Both the position numbers and the translations under genes were made by a program. Source: OFTM382 sp964448185 (GTDB taxonomy: Bacteria; Planctomycetota; Phycisphaerae; Phycisphaerales; UBA1924). From it: DNA of 16,184 nucleotides. The DNA lies in contig CAYUVO010000060.1 of the NCBI GenBank assembly GCA_964448185.1, positions 1 to 16,184 of the forward strand, in the 5' to 3' direction. Position 1 is the first letter of the stretch; each line of letters opens with the position of its first letter. Shown here one piece after another: positions 6,972 through 14,358 of the stretch. The notes below the pieces were generated by a model, which did not search any database, was not told where the DNA came from, and saw only the letters and a list, made by a program, of their open reading frames with translations.

Positions 6972-7712
6972 TCACTTCAACTCGACCGACCAGTACGCTT
7001 CGTCGAGGAACGCCTTCCACGAAGCATACTTCGCGTTGCGGAGCCGAACCGAGATCATCGGGTGACGTCTCGGCCGCACCGGCTCGCGGATCAGTTTCAT
7101 CCGCGCCTGCTCGGGAGTTCGACCGCCCTTGCGCGCATTACACCGAACGCACGCACACACAAGATTCTCCCATGAATCGCGCCCGCCTTGCGCGCGTGGG
7201 TGAACATGATCGAGCGTCAGATCGCTCGTGGGAAAGAGCGAGCCGCAATATTGGCACGCGTTCTTGTCACGCGCGAACAGGTTTCGGCGGTTGAGCTTGA
7301 CGTGCTGGATCGGGAGCCGGTCGTACCCAAACAACCGAATAATCCTCGGCACCGCGATCTCCGCACGCACCGTGCTGATCCAGTCCTGTTGCTCGGGCTC
7401 GAACTCGCGTTGGAGTGTTGAGATCTCTTGCCAGGACTCGAAGTCGTACGTCGAATACACGCCGTCATCGACCTGGATGACCTCGGCAAGATCACGAAAC
7501 AACAAGCTAAAGGCACGCTTGGCGTGAACGACACGGATCGCAGCATAGAACCGGTTGAGAACCAGCACCCGCGCATCGAGACCCTCGTGCTCGAACCCAC
7601 CGAGGGCCAACGCCGGGTTGGGGCCATCGCTGAGACTCGGCGTGCGCACGTCTGGGGCTGATTTGCCCTTGCCTTTGCCCGATTTGTTTTTCGAGTGTTT
7701 CTTCCTGCTCAT
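6972..7712 (-). CDS. HNH endonuclease family protein
   Basis: The 246-residue product has a Lys-rich N-terminus (1-18) and a region of unknown fold (40-140) in which VLVLNRFYAAIRVVHAKRAFSLL is characteristic. An HNH nuclease domain follows: CQYCG (Cys153, Cys156), LTLDHVHPRAQGG (Asp168, His169), WENLVCACVRCN (Asn183, Cys188, Cys191) and KGGRTPEQA. The four cysteines fit a structural zinc site, and His169 with Asn183 fit the metal-dependent catalytic core. This compact standalone HNH type is widespread in planctomycetes and other bacteria with no known physiological role. No methyltransferase or specificity subunit is nearby, so it is not an obvious restriction system. The start is ATG at 7712 with a GGAAGG purine run about 10 bases upstream. 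The 155-bp gap to purH contains a 6-bp stem (CTCTGC/GCAGAG, 7848-7863) without a T-run and otherwise nothing clear. Confidence 0.85.
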   Translation of the reverse strand: MSRKKHSKNKSGKGKGKSAPDVRTPSLSDGPNPALALGGFEHEGLDARVLVLNRFYAAIRVVHAKRAFSLLFRDLAEVIQVDDGVYSTYDFESWQEISTLQREFEPEQQDWISTVRAEIAVPRIIRLFGYDRLPIQHVKLNRRNLFARDKNACQYCGSLFPTSDLTLDHVHPRAQGGRDSWENLVCACVRCNARKGGRTPEQARMKLIREPVRPRRHPMISVRLRNAKYASWKAFLDEAYWSVELK

Positions 7713-7867
7713 CGCCGATGCCTTCCATGGTCAGCTCTGCCGCGTCTGCGTCACTCCGACGAGCCTCGGGCATCACCATACCACGAATCGCTGCAAAGCC
7801 ACCCAAACAAAACCGCGAGTTTTCTTGTGAGCCTTCACGCTGCCCAACTCTGCCGCTGCAGAGATGT

Positions 7868-9511
7868 TCAGTGTCGAAATCGGCGGACGCCCGTCGTCAG
7901 GCAGCACACGCTGTGGCGTGCGCACAGCTCGAACGTCTCGCTGTCCCGCTTGGAACCCCCGGGTTGAACGATCAACCCTACCCCCGCCTCGATGAGCAAC
8001 GCCGGTCCATCGGGGAACGGGAAGAACGCATCCGAAGCTGCGAGGGCTCCGTTGGCTCGCTCGCCGGCCTTCTCGATGGCGATTCGGCACGAGGCCACCC
8101 GGTCCATCTGCCCCGCGCCCGCACCAACGAGCGATACCGAGTCATTGTCAGAACCATCGCCAGTACGTTGACCAATAGCAATCGCGTTGCTGGTGAGCGC
8201 TCGAACGACCACATCAAGGAATGCTGCTGCTTGCAGGTCCGCTTTCTCAGCCATTGGTCCGGCGCAGAGTTTCCATTGCGACGGGTCGCTTACATGGTTG
8301 TCAGCGTGCTGCACCAAAGCGCCGCCCGCAATCGTGCGCACTTCGAGCGTCGGTGTTGTGTTCCCTGCGCCAAGCTCGCCGACTTCGATGAGTCGGACAT
8401 TTGCAAAGCGTGCCCGCAGCGTTTCGAGTGCGTCTGGTTCAAAGCATGGTGCCACGATGACCTCAAAGAACGCCCCCGGAGCAGCGAGCATCTCGGCACA
8501 TTCCTGATCTATTGCGTGGGTCGTCGCGATGATCCCGCCGAACGAGGCGAGCGGGTCGCCATCGAGCGCATGACGCAGCGCGAGCGACTGGTTCGGAGCG
8601 ATCGCTGCGCCGCAGGGGTTGGTGTGCTTGACGACGACCGCGCCGTAGGTCATGGATGTAGCTTGTTGTGCGCACAGCGAGTGCAGATCGGCTGCGAGTC
8701 GCAGGGCCGCTGCCGCGTCGAGCATGTTGTTATAGCTCATCGGCTTGCCGTGATGTTGCTCGGCGGTGATGACCGATGGCCCGGCTGTGTGCGCACGCGA
8801 ACGATAAAGGGCTGCGGGTTGGTGAGGGTTCTCGCCGTAGCGGAGCGTGCGGAGTTTGACGAGCCCGAGGTCGAGTTGATCGGGGAAGTCATTGTCGTTT
8901 GCTTTGGTTGGTGTGGAATCGGCCTGTGCGAGGAATCCCGCGATGGCTGCGTCGTATTGGCTTGTGCGCACGAACGCTCGCTGGGCAAAGTCTCGGCGAA
9001 GCGAGAGCCGCGTCGAGCCGTCGTGCGTGCGAAGTTCATCAAGAACCGCTTGGTATTGCTCGGGTTCGATCACGCACACGACCCACTGCGAGTTCTTGGC
9101 CGCCGAGCGGATCATGCTCGGGCCGCCGATGTCGATCTGCTCGATCGCATCATCCAGAGCAATGCCCGGCTTTGCGATGGTCTTCTCAAGCGGGTAGAGA
9201 TTCACGCAGACCAGATCGATCGGCTCGATGCCTTGGGCGATGAGTGTGGGGCCGTCGATGTCTCGTCTTGCGAGAATCCCGCCGTGGATTTTGGGGTGGA
9301 GGGTTTTGACCCGGCCCCCGAGCATCTCGGGCGACGAAGTGACGTCCTCGACGGTGCGCACAGGCAGGCCCGCGTCGCGGAGTGCTTTGGCCGAGCCGCC
9401 GGTGGAGAGCAGTTCGATGCCCAGTTTGTGGAGCCCGCGTGCTAGCTCGACCAGACCGGTCTTGTCGCTGACCGAAAGCAACGCTCGTCGGACGCGGACC
9501 AGATCGGACAC
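7868..9511 (-). CDS. purH: Bifunctional purine biosynthesis protein PurH
   Basis: PurH performs the last two steps of IMP synthesis: formylation of AICAR by 10-formyl-THF and cyclisation of FAICAR. The 547-residue product carries an MGS-like cyclohydrolase domain (1-~200: LLSVSDKTGL, LSTGGSAKAL, TSSPEMLGGRVKTLHP, EQIDIGGPSMIRSAAKN). The AICAR transformylase domain follows (about 220-547: LRYGENPHQ, VKHTNPCG with Lys295/His296, GDPLASFGG, LTSNAIAI, GAGQMDRV, SDAFFPFPDG and the terminal GVRRFRH). The start is GTG at 9511, aligned with the family's MxxxxRALLSVSDK and preceded by AGAGG. Open sequence upstream overlaps the neighbouring gene and is unlike PurH. The insert QRTGDGSDNDSVSLV (448-462) makes the enzyme a little longer than E. 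coli PurH. The start is 14 bp from the stop of the upstream lipoprotein gene, so they are probably co-transcribed. Confidence 0.95.
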   Translation of the reverse strand: MSDLVRVRRALLSVSDKTGLVELARGLHKLGIELLSTGGSAKALRDAGLPVRTVEDVTSSPEMLGGRVKTLHPKIHGGILARRDIDGPTLIAQGIEPIDLVCVNLYPLEKTIAKPGIALDDAIEQIDIGGPSMIRSAAKNSQWVVCVIEPEQYQAVLDELRTHDGSTRLSLRRDFAQRAFVRTSQYDAAIAGFLAQADSTPTKANDNDFPDQLDLGLVKLRTLRYGENPHQPAALYRSRAHTAGPSVITAEQHHGKPMSYNNMLDAAAALRLAADLHSLCAQQATSMTYGAVVVKHTNPCGAAIAPNQSLALRHALDGDPLASFGGIIATTHAIDQECAEMLAAPGAFFEVIVAPCFEPDALETLRARFANVRLIEVGELGAGNTTPTLEVRTIAGGALVQHADNHVSDPSQWKLCAGPMAEKADLQAAAFLDVVVRALTSNAIAIGQRTGDGSDNDSVSLVGAGAGQMDRVASCRIAIEKAGERANGALAASDAFFPFPDGPALLIEAGVGLIVQPGGSKRDSETFELCARHSVCCLTTGVRRFRH

Positions 9512-9525
9512 GATAAAAAAACCTC

Positions 9526-10689
9526 TCAGCGTCGGTTGACCAGTCGGGCGGCGATAACGTCTTCGGACACGGCGTACAACGCGCCGTCGACGACACGATC
9601 TGCAATGATCGAGGTGATCCCCGGCAAGTCGTAGGCTCCGAGGACGACCCCGTCTGACTCGCTGATCGACCATGCCCGGCCGTTGGCCCAAGCGATCAGC
9701 TTGCCGTTGTGCGAAGTGAGGACCACGCCCCGACAGTCCTGGGCGGTCCAAAGGCGTTTGCCGGTGTCGGCGTCGAGTGCCAATAGGCCCTCGTCGGTGG
9801 TCGGAACATAGAGCACCGACCCGATGAGCGTGATCTGCTCATGCAAGGGCTTGGCGGTGCGGACCCGCCAACGAAGCGAGAGATCAAATCCATCGAATGC
9901 ATACACAGATTGATCGGGGCTCGCGATGTAGACCGTGGTGGCCGAGGCGACCGGGTCGGACCCGTCGGGGCCCATGAAGATCGAGTTCTCGCCGAGTTTG
10001 AGCCCGCTGGCCGCATCAAGCCCGACCACACGGCCCGTTCGCGTGACCACCACCGCGGTGCTCCCTGCGAGAACAGGGGGAGCGTCGATGGGGTTGCGTG
10101 TACCAAAGCGCCACAGCGGGTATCCGCCGCTGGCTGTCGTGTGGGCGAGCACTACGCCCGCATTGGTGTTGGCAAGGAGCACCGAGCCGAGGGGAGTGGG
10201 GCTGGCGGTGAGCACGCCCTCGAAGCTCTGGCGATCGAGCAGGTCACCCGAGGTGGGATCGATGAAGAACGCCTCGCTGTCGGTGCAGCTGGCGATCAGC
10301 CCAGAGCCTCCACCGAGCCGGACGTTGCCGACGAGCGTGGTGAGAGTGTCCTTGAGTTCGTTGGAGTGGCGGACCTTACCCGTGCTGGTGTCGAGCACGC
10401 TTAGCAGCGTGTCGGCGGTCTGCACGACCACGATGTCGTCATAGGCAACGATCGAGGCGAGCCTCGCATCGGATCCCAGGGGCAGTGCCGATCGCCAGTC
10501 GATGCGATATCCGAGCCCTTTGAGGGTGTCGGGATCGACGACGAAGCGGTCGAGTCGTTGGAGGGGAGTCCCGTGGACTTTGTGGGTTGGGCGTTTGGGT
10601 GTGGATTCACAGCCGGTCATGACGGCAAACGCCATCACGGTGGTGAGGATCAGACAACCATAACGAATCGGCAAGCCGAGGATGAGCAT
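9526..10689 (-). CDS. PQQ-like beta-propeller lipoprotein
   Basis: The 387-residue product begins MLILGLPIRYGCLILTTVMA and has a lipobox-like MTGC at Cys27, indicating an exported lipoprotein. The rest is a run of PQQ-enzyme/BamB-like propeller blades: VVVQTADTLLSVLDTSTGKV, FFIDPTSGDLL, VVVTRTGRVVGLDAASGLKL, VYAFDGFDLSLRWRV and LLALDADTGKRLWTA. Such proteins often act as scaffolds; BamB in the outer-membrane assembly complex is the best-known example, but sequence here does not prove that role. An in-frame ATG at 10779 would add 30 charged residues before the signal peptide. I prefer 10689, where GGAG lies 10 bases upstream, but a possible promoter near 10810 leaves the longer form open. The gene is followed directly by purH. 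Confidence 0.78.
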   Translation of the reverse strand: MLILGLPIRYGCLILTTVMAFAVMTGCESTPKRPTHKVHGTPLQRLDRFVVDPDTLKGLGYRIDWRSALPLGSDARLASIVAYDDIVVVQTADTLLSVLDTSTGKVRHSNELKDTLTTLVGNVRLGGGSGLIASCTDSEAFFIDPTSGDLLDRQSFEGVLTASPTPLGSVLLANTNAGVVLAHTTASGGYPLWRFGTRNPIDAPPVLAGSTAVVVTRTGRVVGLDAASGLKLGENSIFMGPDGSDPVASATTVYIASPDQSVYAFDGFDLSLRWRVRTAKPLHEQITLIGSVLYVPTTDEGLLALDADTGKRLWTAQDCRGVVLTSHNGKLIAWANGRAWSISESDGVVLGAYDLPGITSIIADRVVDGALYAVSEDVIAARLVNRR

Positions 10690-10809
10690 CCGCAGTCGTC
10701 TCCGGTAGCGTTGGTCGCGCGGTGTGAGTCCCTCGTGGGGGACTGTGGCGACCGATTCAGGTGCATGAGCCCCCCGCATGGGGAGCCCCCCGCGAGGGGC
10801 GTGAGGCCG

Positions 10810-10840
10810 AGTCTATCGATGATTCCCCCGCTGTGGTCAA
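10810..10840 (-). promoter_or_regulatory. Weak candidate promoter for the lipoprotein-purH operon
   Basis: On the minus strand TTGACC (10840-10835) is followed after 19 bases by TAGACT (10815-10810). The spacing is long and the -10 has four of six consensus bases. It points toward the lipoprotein gene and would start transcription near 10803. The rest of the 281-bp divergent gap holds G/C-rich short inverted repeats (about 10767-10802) and the ribE promoter. Confidence 0.3.
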
Positions 10841-10934
10841 GCCTGAGGGCTATTTGGGACAAAAGCCATGAGGTCGTGGGCCAAGGAATGGGGGAAATAT
10901 GTTCGGCGTGCTCTTGGCTGTGTCGAGCTCATGC

Positions 10935-10971
10935 TTGAGGACCGAGCTGGCTTGGGCCTAGATTACGCACA
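10935..10971 (+). promoter_or_regulatory. Candidate leaderless promoter of ribE
   Basis: TTGAGG (10935-10940), 18 bases, then TAGATT (10959-10964), then six bases (ACGCAC) and the ribE ATG at 10971. Initiation 7 bases after the -10 would put the transcript's first base on the A of ATG. No Shine-Dalgarno sequence precedes the ATG, which agrees with leaderless translation. Confidence 0.55.
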
Positions 10972-11660
10972 TGTTCAGCGGCATCATACAAACAACCGGG
11001 CGGGTCGTGGGGCTGGAATCTTCAGCTTCGAGTGGAATCGAGATCACCCTCGATATCGAGGGTTTGCTCGGGGAAAGTGGCAACGAAGGCGGGGAGAGAG
11101 GAGCAGATGGGGGAGACTTCCCGGCTTTCGGTGCCTCGATCTGCGTGAGCGGCTGCTGCTTGACCGTCGCCCGGCTCGACAAGGCGGCCAAGACCGTGGG
11201 CTTTGATGTGATCGCTGAATCCCTCGCCCGGGCCACGCTCGGCAGTCTCAAAGTGGGGGATCTGGTGAATCTCGAAGAATCCGTCACGCCGACCACCCGG
11301 CTCGATGGCCACGTTGTCCAGGGCCACGTCGAAGGCCTCGGCGAGGTGCTCTCGATCAATGAGACCAATGGCTGGGTCGCCCGGATCGCTCCGCCCCGCG
11401 AGCTGATGCCCGCGATTGTGCCCAAGGGTTCGATCGCGGTCGAGGGGGTTTCGTTGACGCTGGCGTCGGTGGACGTGGCCTCTGGGTGGTTCGAGATCGC
11501 GTTGATCCCGACGACTCTCAGCCTGACCACGCTCGGCTCGCTGAAAGTGGGCTCGAAGGTCAACCTCGAAACCGATGTGATGGCCCGCACCGCGGTGCAT
11601 TGGCTGACGCACTTTGGATCTGGTGTGGGGGGTGGTCCCGGTGTGCTCGGGGAACGGTAG
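10971..11660 (+). CDS. ribE: Riboflavin synthase alpha chain
   Basis: Riboflavin synthase dismutates two molecules of 6,7-dimethyl-8-ribityllumazine into riboflavin and the pyrimidinedione. The 229-residue product shows the N-terminal MFSGII and two lumazine-binding barrels. The first holds SGCCLTVA, GDLVNLEESVTPTTRLDGHVVQGHVEG closes it and opens the second, and the second holds KGSIAVEGVSLTLA. A 17-residue acidic/Gly-rich insert (about 34-50, ESGNEGGERGADGGD) lengthens the loop before the first conserved G-x-S-I segment. The C-terminus ends in a Gly-rich tail (GSGVGGGPGVLGER) beyond the usual helix. The gene has no ribosome site and is probably leaderless. It ends 8 bases before ruvC, so the two are likely one transcript. 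No FMN riboswitch is evident upstream. Confidence 0.92.
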   Translation: MFSGIIQTTGRVVGLESSASSGIEITLDIEGLLGESGNEGGERGADGGDFPAFGASICVSGCCLTVARLDKAAKTVGFDVIAESLARATLGSLKVGDLVNLEESVTPTTRLDGHVVQGHVEGLGEVLSINETNGWVARIAPPRELMPAIVPKGSIAVEGVSLTLASVDVASGWFEIALIPTTLSLTTLGSLKVGSKVNLETDVMARTAVHWLTHFGSGVGGGPGVLGER

Positions 11661-11668
11661 AATCAGTC

Positions 11669-12199
11669 GTGCGCGTCTTAGGGATTGATCCGGGTCTTCG
11701 GCTGACGGGCTATGCCTGCATCGAGGACGATGCGTCGAGTGCTGGCGGGGTTGTCTTAGGGGCAGCGGGCTGCACCATCGTCGAAGCCGGGGTCTTTCGG
11801 CTGACCAACGCGGGCGAATCAATCTCCGCTCGGCTCGCTGAGCTTGATCGAGATCTTCGTGATGCGATCAAGCGGCTCCGCCCCGAACTTGTCGCGGTCG
11901 AGGGCTTGTTCTCGAACTACAAACACCCTGCGACAGCGATCAAGATGGGGCATGCGCGCGGCGTGGTGCTGCTCGCGATTCAAGCTGCGGGCGTTGAACT
12001 CATGGAACTCAAGCCCGCCTCGGTCAAGAAGGCCATGACGGGCTATGGCCAGGCGACCAAAGCTCAGATGCAGGACGCGGTGCGGGATATCTTCGGGCTC
12101 GATGAAGCCCCTTCGCCGCCGGATGTGGCCGACGCGATCGCCATCGCGTGGTGCGCGCGGCACCGAGCGAACCTTATGTCCATGCGTGGAGATGTGTGA
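11669..12199 (+). CDS. ruvC: Holliday junction resolvase RuvC
   Basis: RuvC cleaves Holliday junctions with RuvAB during recombination repair. The 176-residue product has all four catalytic acids: Asp7 (GIDPG), Glu78 (AVEGLF), Asp152 and Asp155 (PDVADAIAIA). It also has the conserved IKMGHARGV and the LKPASVKKAMTGYGQATKAQM segment. A short Gly/Ala-rich loop (about 19-35) follows the first strand and is longer than in typical RuvC; the C-terminus is short. The start is GTG at 11669, needed to keep RVLGIDPG at the N-terminus; GGGGAACGG lies upstream over the ribE stop. No ruvA or ruvB is adjacent. The stop overlaps the next gene's start as TGATG. Confidence 0.93.
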   Translation: MRVLGIDPGLRLTGYACIEDDASSAGGVVLGAAGCTIVEAGVFRLTNAGESISARLAELDRDLRDAIKRLRPELVAVEGLFSNYKHPATAIKMGHARGVVLLAIQAAGVELMELKPASVKKAMTGYGQATKAQMQDAVRDIFGLDEAPSPPDVADAIAIAWCARHRANLMSMRGDV

Positions 12200-13668
12200 T
12201 GAATGCAGATGAACAACGAGCCCCCTCGGCCACTACCCCCGCTGCACAAGTGCTCATCGTCGAGGACGAGCCCGACCACGCCGACGCGATGGCCGAGGCG
12301 CTGCGTCGGCCCGGGCATGTGTGCACCGTGGTGGGGGATGTCGCGAGTGCGATCGCTGAGCTGCGCGATGGGGCGTTTGATGTGATCGTTACCGACCTGC
12401 GCATGCCCGGATCGTCTGGCACCGATGGCGTCGAGCACGACGGGGCCAACGCGGGGATGGTCGTCCTTCAGACGGCTGCCGAGTTGCAGCCCGAAGCCAA
12501 AGCCGTGATGGTCACCGCCCACGGCGATCCGAAGACCATCCGCGAGGCGCTCAAGGTGCGCGGCGCGTTTGACTTTGTCGAGAAGCCGCTGGATCTTGAT
12601 CTGTTCCGCGCCGTGGTGAATCGGGCCGCCGAGCAGGTATTGCTGCGACACTCGGCGGGCGAACTCAAGCATCTCGTGCAGGACGCGGGCTTTGAGGGCA
12701 TCGTCGCGGGCAGCTCGGTGATGCTGAACATTCTCGATACCGTTCGCAAGGTCGCCCGCAGCAAGATCCCGGTCTTAGTCACGGGCGAGAGCGGCACGGG
12801 CAAGGACCTGATCGCCCGCGCGATCCACGAACATTCTTCTCGCAAGGCGGGGCGGTACGTCCCGGTCAACTGCGCGGGCCAGAGCGAGAGCTTGATCGAG
12901 GACGAGCTCTTCGGCCACGTCCGCGGCGCGTACACCGGTGCCGAGCAAGCGCGCGAAGGCGTCTTCGAGTACGCCCACGGGGGCACGATCTTTCTCGATG
13001 AGATCGGCGACATGCCGCTGGCCATGCAGGCCAAGCTCCTGCGTGTGCTCGAGAACGGCGAGGTGGTGCGGCTGGGTGCCAACGAGCCCCGCACGATCGA
13101 CGCGCGGCTGGTGAGTGCGACCAACCAGGACCTCGAAGCGATGGTCAAGGACGGGCGGTTCCGCGAAGACTTGTACTTCCGCATCCAAGGCTCGTGCATT
13201 CATCTGCCGCCGCTGCGTGATCGCCGCGAGGACATCCCTCGGATCGTGCAGCATGCTCTTGCACGCTTCGCGGTCGAAGAGATCGGACCCAATACGCCCG
13301 TGCCTGATATCTCACCCGCCGCGATGATGAAGCTGGTGAGCTTCGAGTGGCCCGGCAACGTCCGCCAGCTCATCAACACGATCCGCACGGTGGCGGTGAT
13401 GGCCATCGGCGATGTGGAAGAGGGCGTCCAAGCGAGCGTGGAACTCTCGCACCTTCCCCCGGCGATCCGTTCAGCGGACGCGCTGAGCGTTGAGGTGCTC
13501 GAAGGGGATTCGGCATCGCTCGCGGGCAAGAGCCTGCAACAGATCGAGAAGCGTGCGATCCGCGAGACGCTCCGGCTGACTGCGGGCAACCGCGAGCGGG
13601 CGGCGACCATGCTCGGCATCGGCGAGCGCACCTTATATCGCAAGCTCAAGGAGTATGGGCTGCACTGA
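12199..13668 (+). CDS. Sigma54-dependent response regulator, NtrC family
   Basis: This is an enhancer-binding activator that remodels sigma54-RNA polymerase using ATP after phosphorylation. The 489-residue product has a receiver domain (Glu22/Asp23, phospho-acceptor Asp66 in VIVTDLRMPG, Thr106, Lys129) with a loop insert SSGTDGVEHDGANAG right after the phosphorylation site. The AAA+ domain shows Walker A GESGTGKD (196-203), GAYTGA (243-248), Walker B GGTIFLDEIGD (261-271) and WPGNVRQL (384-391). A Fis-type HTH follows (about 450-489, ending RTLYRKLKEYGL). GAYTGA replaces the commoner GAFTGA of the sigma54-contacting loop; aromatic substitution there is known in functional family members. The start overlaps the ruvC stop (TGATG) with GGAG 7 bases upstream. 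No kinase is adjacent, so its partner is elsewhere or the distant kinase at 2345. Confidence 0.93.
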   Translation: MNADEQRAPSATTPAAQVLIVEDEPDHADAMAEALRRPGHVCTVVGDVASAIAELRDGAFDVIVTDLRMPGSSGTDGVEHDGANAGMVVLQTAAELQPEAKAVMVTAHGDPKTIREALKVRGAFDFVEKPLDLDLFRAVVNRAAEQVLLRHSAGELKHLVQDAGFEGIVAGSSVMLNILDTVRKVARSKIPVLVTGESGTGKDLIARAIHEHSSRKAGRYVPVNCAGQSESLIEDELFGHVRGAYTGAEQAREGVFEYAHGGTIFLDEIGDMPLAMQAKLLRVLENGEVVRLGANEPRTIDARLVSATNQDLEAMVKDGRFREDLYFRIQGSCIHLPPLRDRREDIPRIVQHALARFAVEEIGPNTPVPDISPAAMMKLVSFEWPGNVRQLINTIRTVAVMAIGDVEEGVQASVELSHLPPAIRSADALSVEVLEGDSASLAGKSLQQIEKRAIRETLRLTAGNRERAATMLGIGERTLYRKLKEYGLH

Positions 13669-13715
13669 TGGGGGGCGGGTTGTATGAGACAGGAACACCA
13701 CGCGGCAAGGAACAG

Positions 13716-13728
13716 TACACTCGCACGA
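13716..13728 (+). promoter_or_regulatory. Possible leaderless -10 element for the DUF3224 gene
   Basis: TACACT (13716-13721) lies six bases (CGCACG) before the ATG at 13728, the same geometry as TAGATT-N6-ATG at ribE. No convincing -35 is seen 17-18 bases upstream, and the nearest ribosome-site-like run (AAGGAAC) is about 15 bases from the ATG, too far to be typical. Confidence 0.35.
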
Positions 13729-14228
13729 TGAACATCAAGCATGCGGCCTGCGGAGGAAGTCTCATTGTTGCTGCGATGCTCAGCACGCTTACCGGGTGTG
13801 CCAGCACCGGGGGAACCTTGGACTGGCCGACTGCTTCAGGGACGTTCGAGGTCACGCTTACGATGCAATCAGATCCCGAGGGCGTCGGCGATCCGAGCAT
13901 CGCACGCATGTCCATCGACAAGCGGTTCTACGGCGAGCTCGAAGCGGTGAGCAAAGGCCAGTTGCTGGTCGTTCGCTCAGAGGTGGCCGGCTCGGGCGAG
14001 TACGTAGCGATCGAACGAGTCGTTGGCACGCTCGCGGGTCGAACCGGCGAGTTCGTGCTCCAGCACATCTCCACGATGCAGCCGTTGCCCATCCAGTGGG
14101 TGATGGTCGTGCCCGATTCGGGCACCGGCGAGCTCGTAGGGCTTGGGGGATTCATGACGATCAACAACGTGAGCGGCGAGCACAGCTACGACTTCGAGTA
14201 TTGGTTCGAGACGCCGCCCTCTGAGTGA
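13728..14228 (+). CDS. DUF3224-like lipoprotein
   Basis: The 166-residue product has a signal peptide ending in the lipobox LTGC (Cys24), so it should be a lipid-anchored envelope protein. The mature part matches the DUF3224 pattern as I know it: GTFEVTLTM, RFYGELEAVSKGQLL, YVAIERVVGTLAGRTGEFVLQHIS, VVPDSGTGELVGLGG and HSYDFEYWF. This family forms small beta-barrels of unknown function. An in-frame ATG at 13668 would add 20 residues before the signal peptide and is rejected. The gene follows the NtrC-type regulator by about 60 bases. It is followed by a 9-C run, CA repeats and a hairpin. Confidence 0.8.
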   Translation: MNIKHAACGGSLIVAAMLSTLTGCASTGGTLDWPTASGTFEVTLTMQSDPEGVGDPSIARMSIDKRFYGELEAVSKGQLLVVRSEVAGSGEYVAIERVVGTLAGRTGEFVLQHISTMQPLPIQWVMVVPDSGTGELVGLGGFMTINNVSGEHSYDFEYWFETPPSE

Positions 14229-14273
14229 GCGTTCCGCTCCCCCCCCCACACACACCACACTCCCAACGAAACA

Positions 14274-14309
14274 GCCCGCCGCTTTCTGCATGCCCAGAGA
14301 ACGGCGGGC
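14274..14309. terminator. Hairpin between convergent genes, possible bidirectional terminator
   Basis: GCCCGCCG (14274-14281) pairs perfectly with CGGCGGGC (14302-14309). The 20-base loop can pair further (TTCTG with CAGAGAA, one bulge). It lies between the stops of two convergent genes. There is no T-run on either strand, so if it terminates it does so as a non-canonical structure. Confidence 0.5.
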
Positions 14310-14358
14310 CGGTGATGATGTCATCTTGATGTAATGTTATGTTGGGCCGTGTGCCGAC

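Noticed and set aside
7848..7863. Terminator after purH (CTCTGC/GCAGAG stem)
   Set aside because: Only 6 bp with a tetraloop and no T-run on the minus strand; not enough to call.
7718..9445. Long plus-strand open frame (575 codons) over the purH region
   Set aside because: It is antisense to purH, which has complete family motifs throughout; the antisense protein is Arg/Cys-rich and resembles nothing. Long antisense frames are expected in GC-rich genes.
10690..10970. FMN riboswitch before ribE
   Set aside because: No conserved RFN-element helices were seen, and the promoter leaves no 5' leader to hold one.
10868..11206. Plus-strand frame from ATG 10868
   Set aside because: It overlaps ribE out of frame, has no family features, and crosses the ribE promoter.
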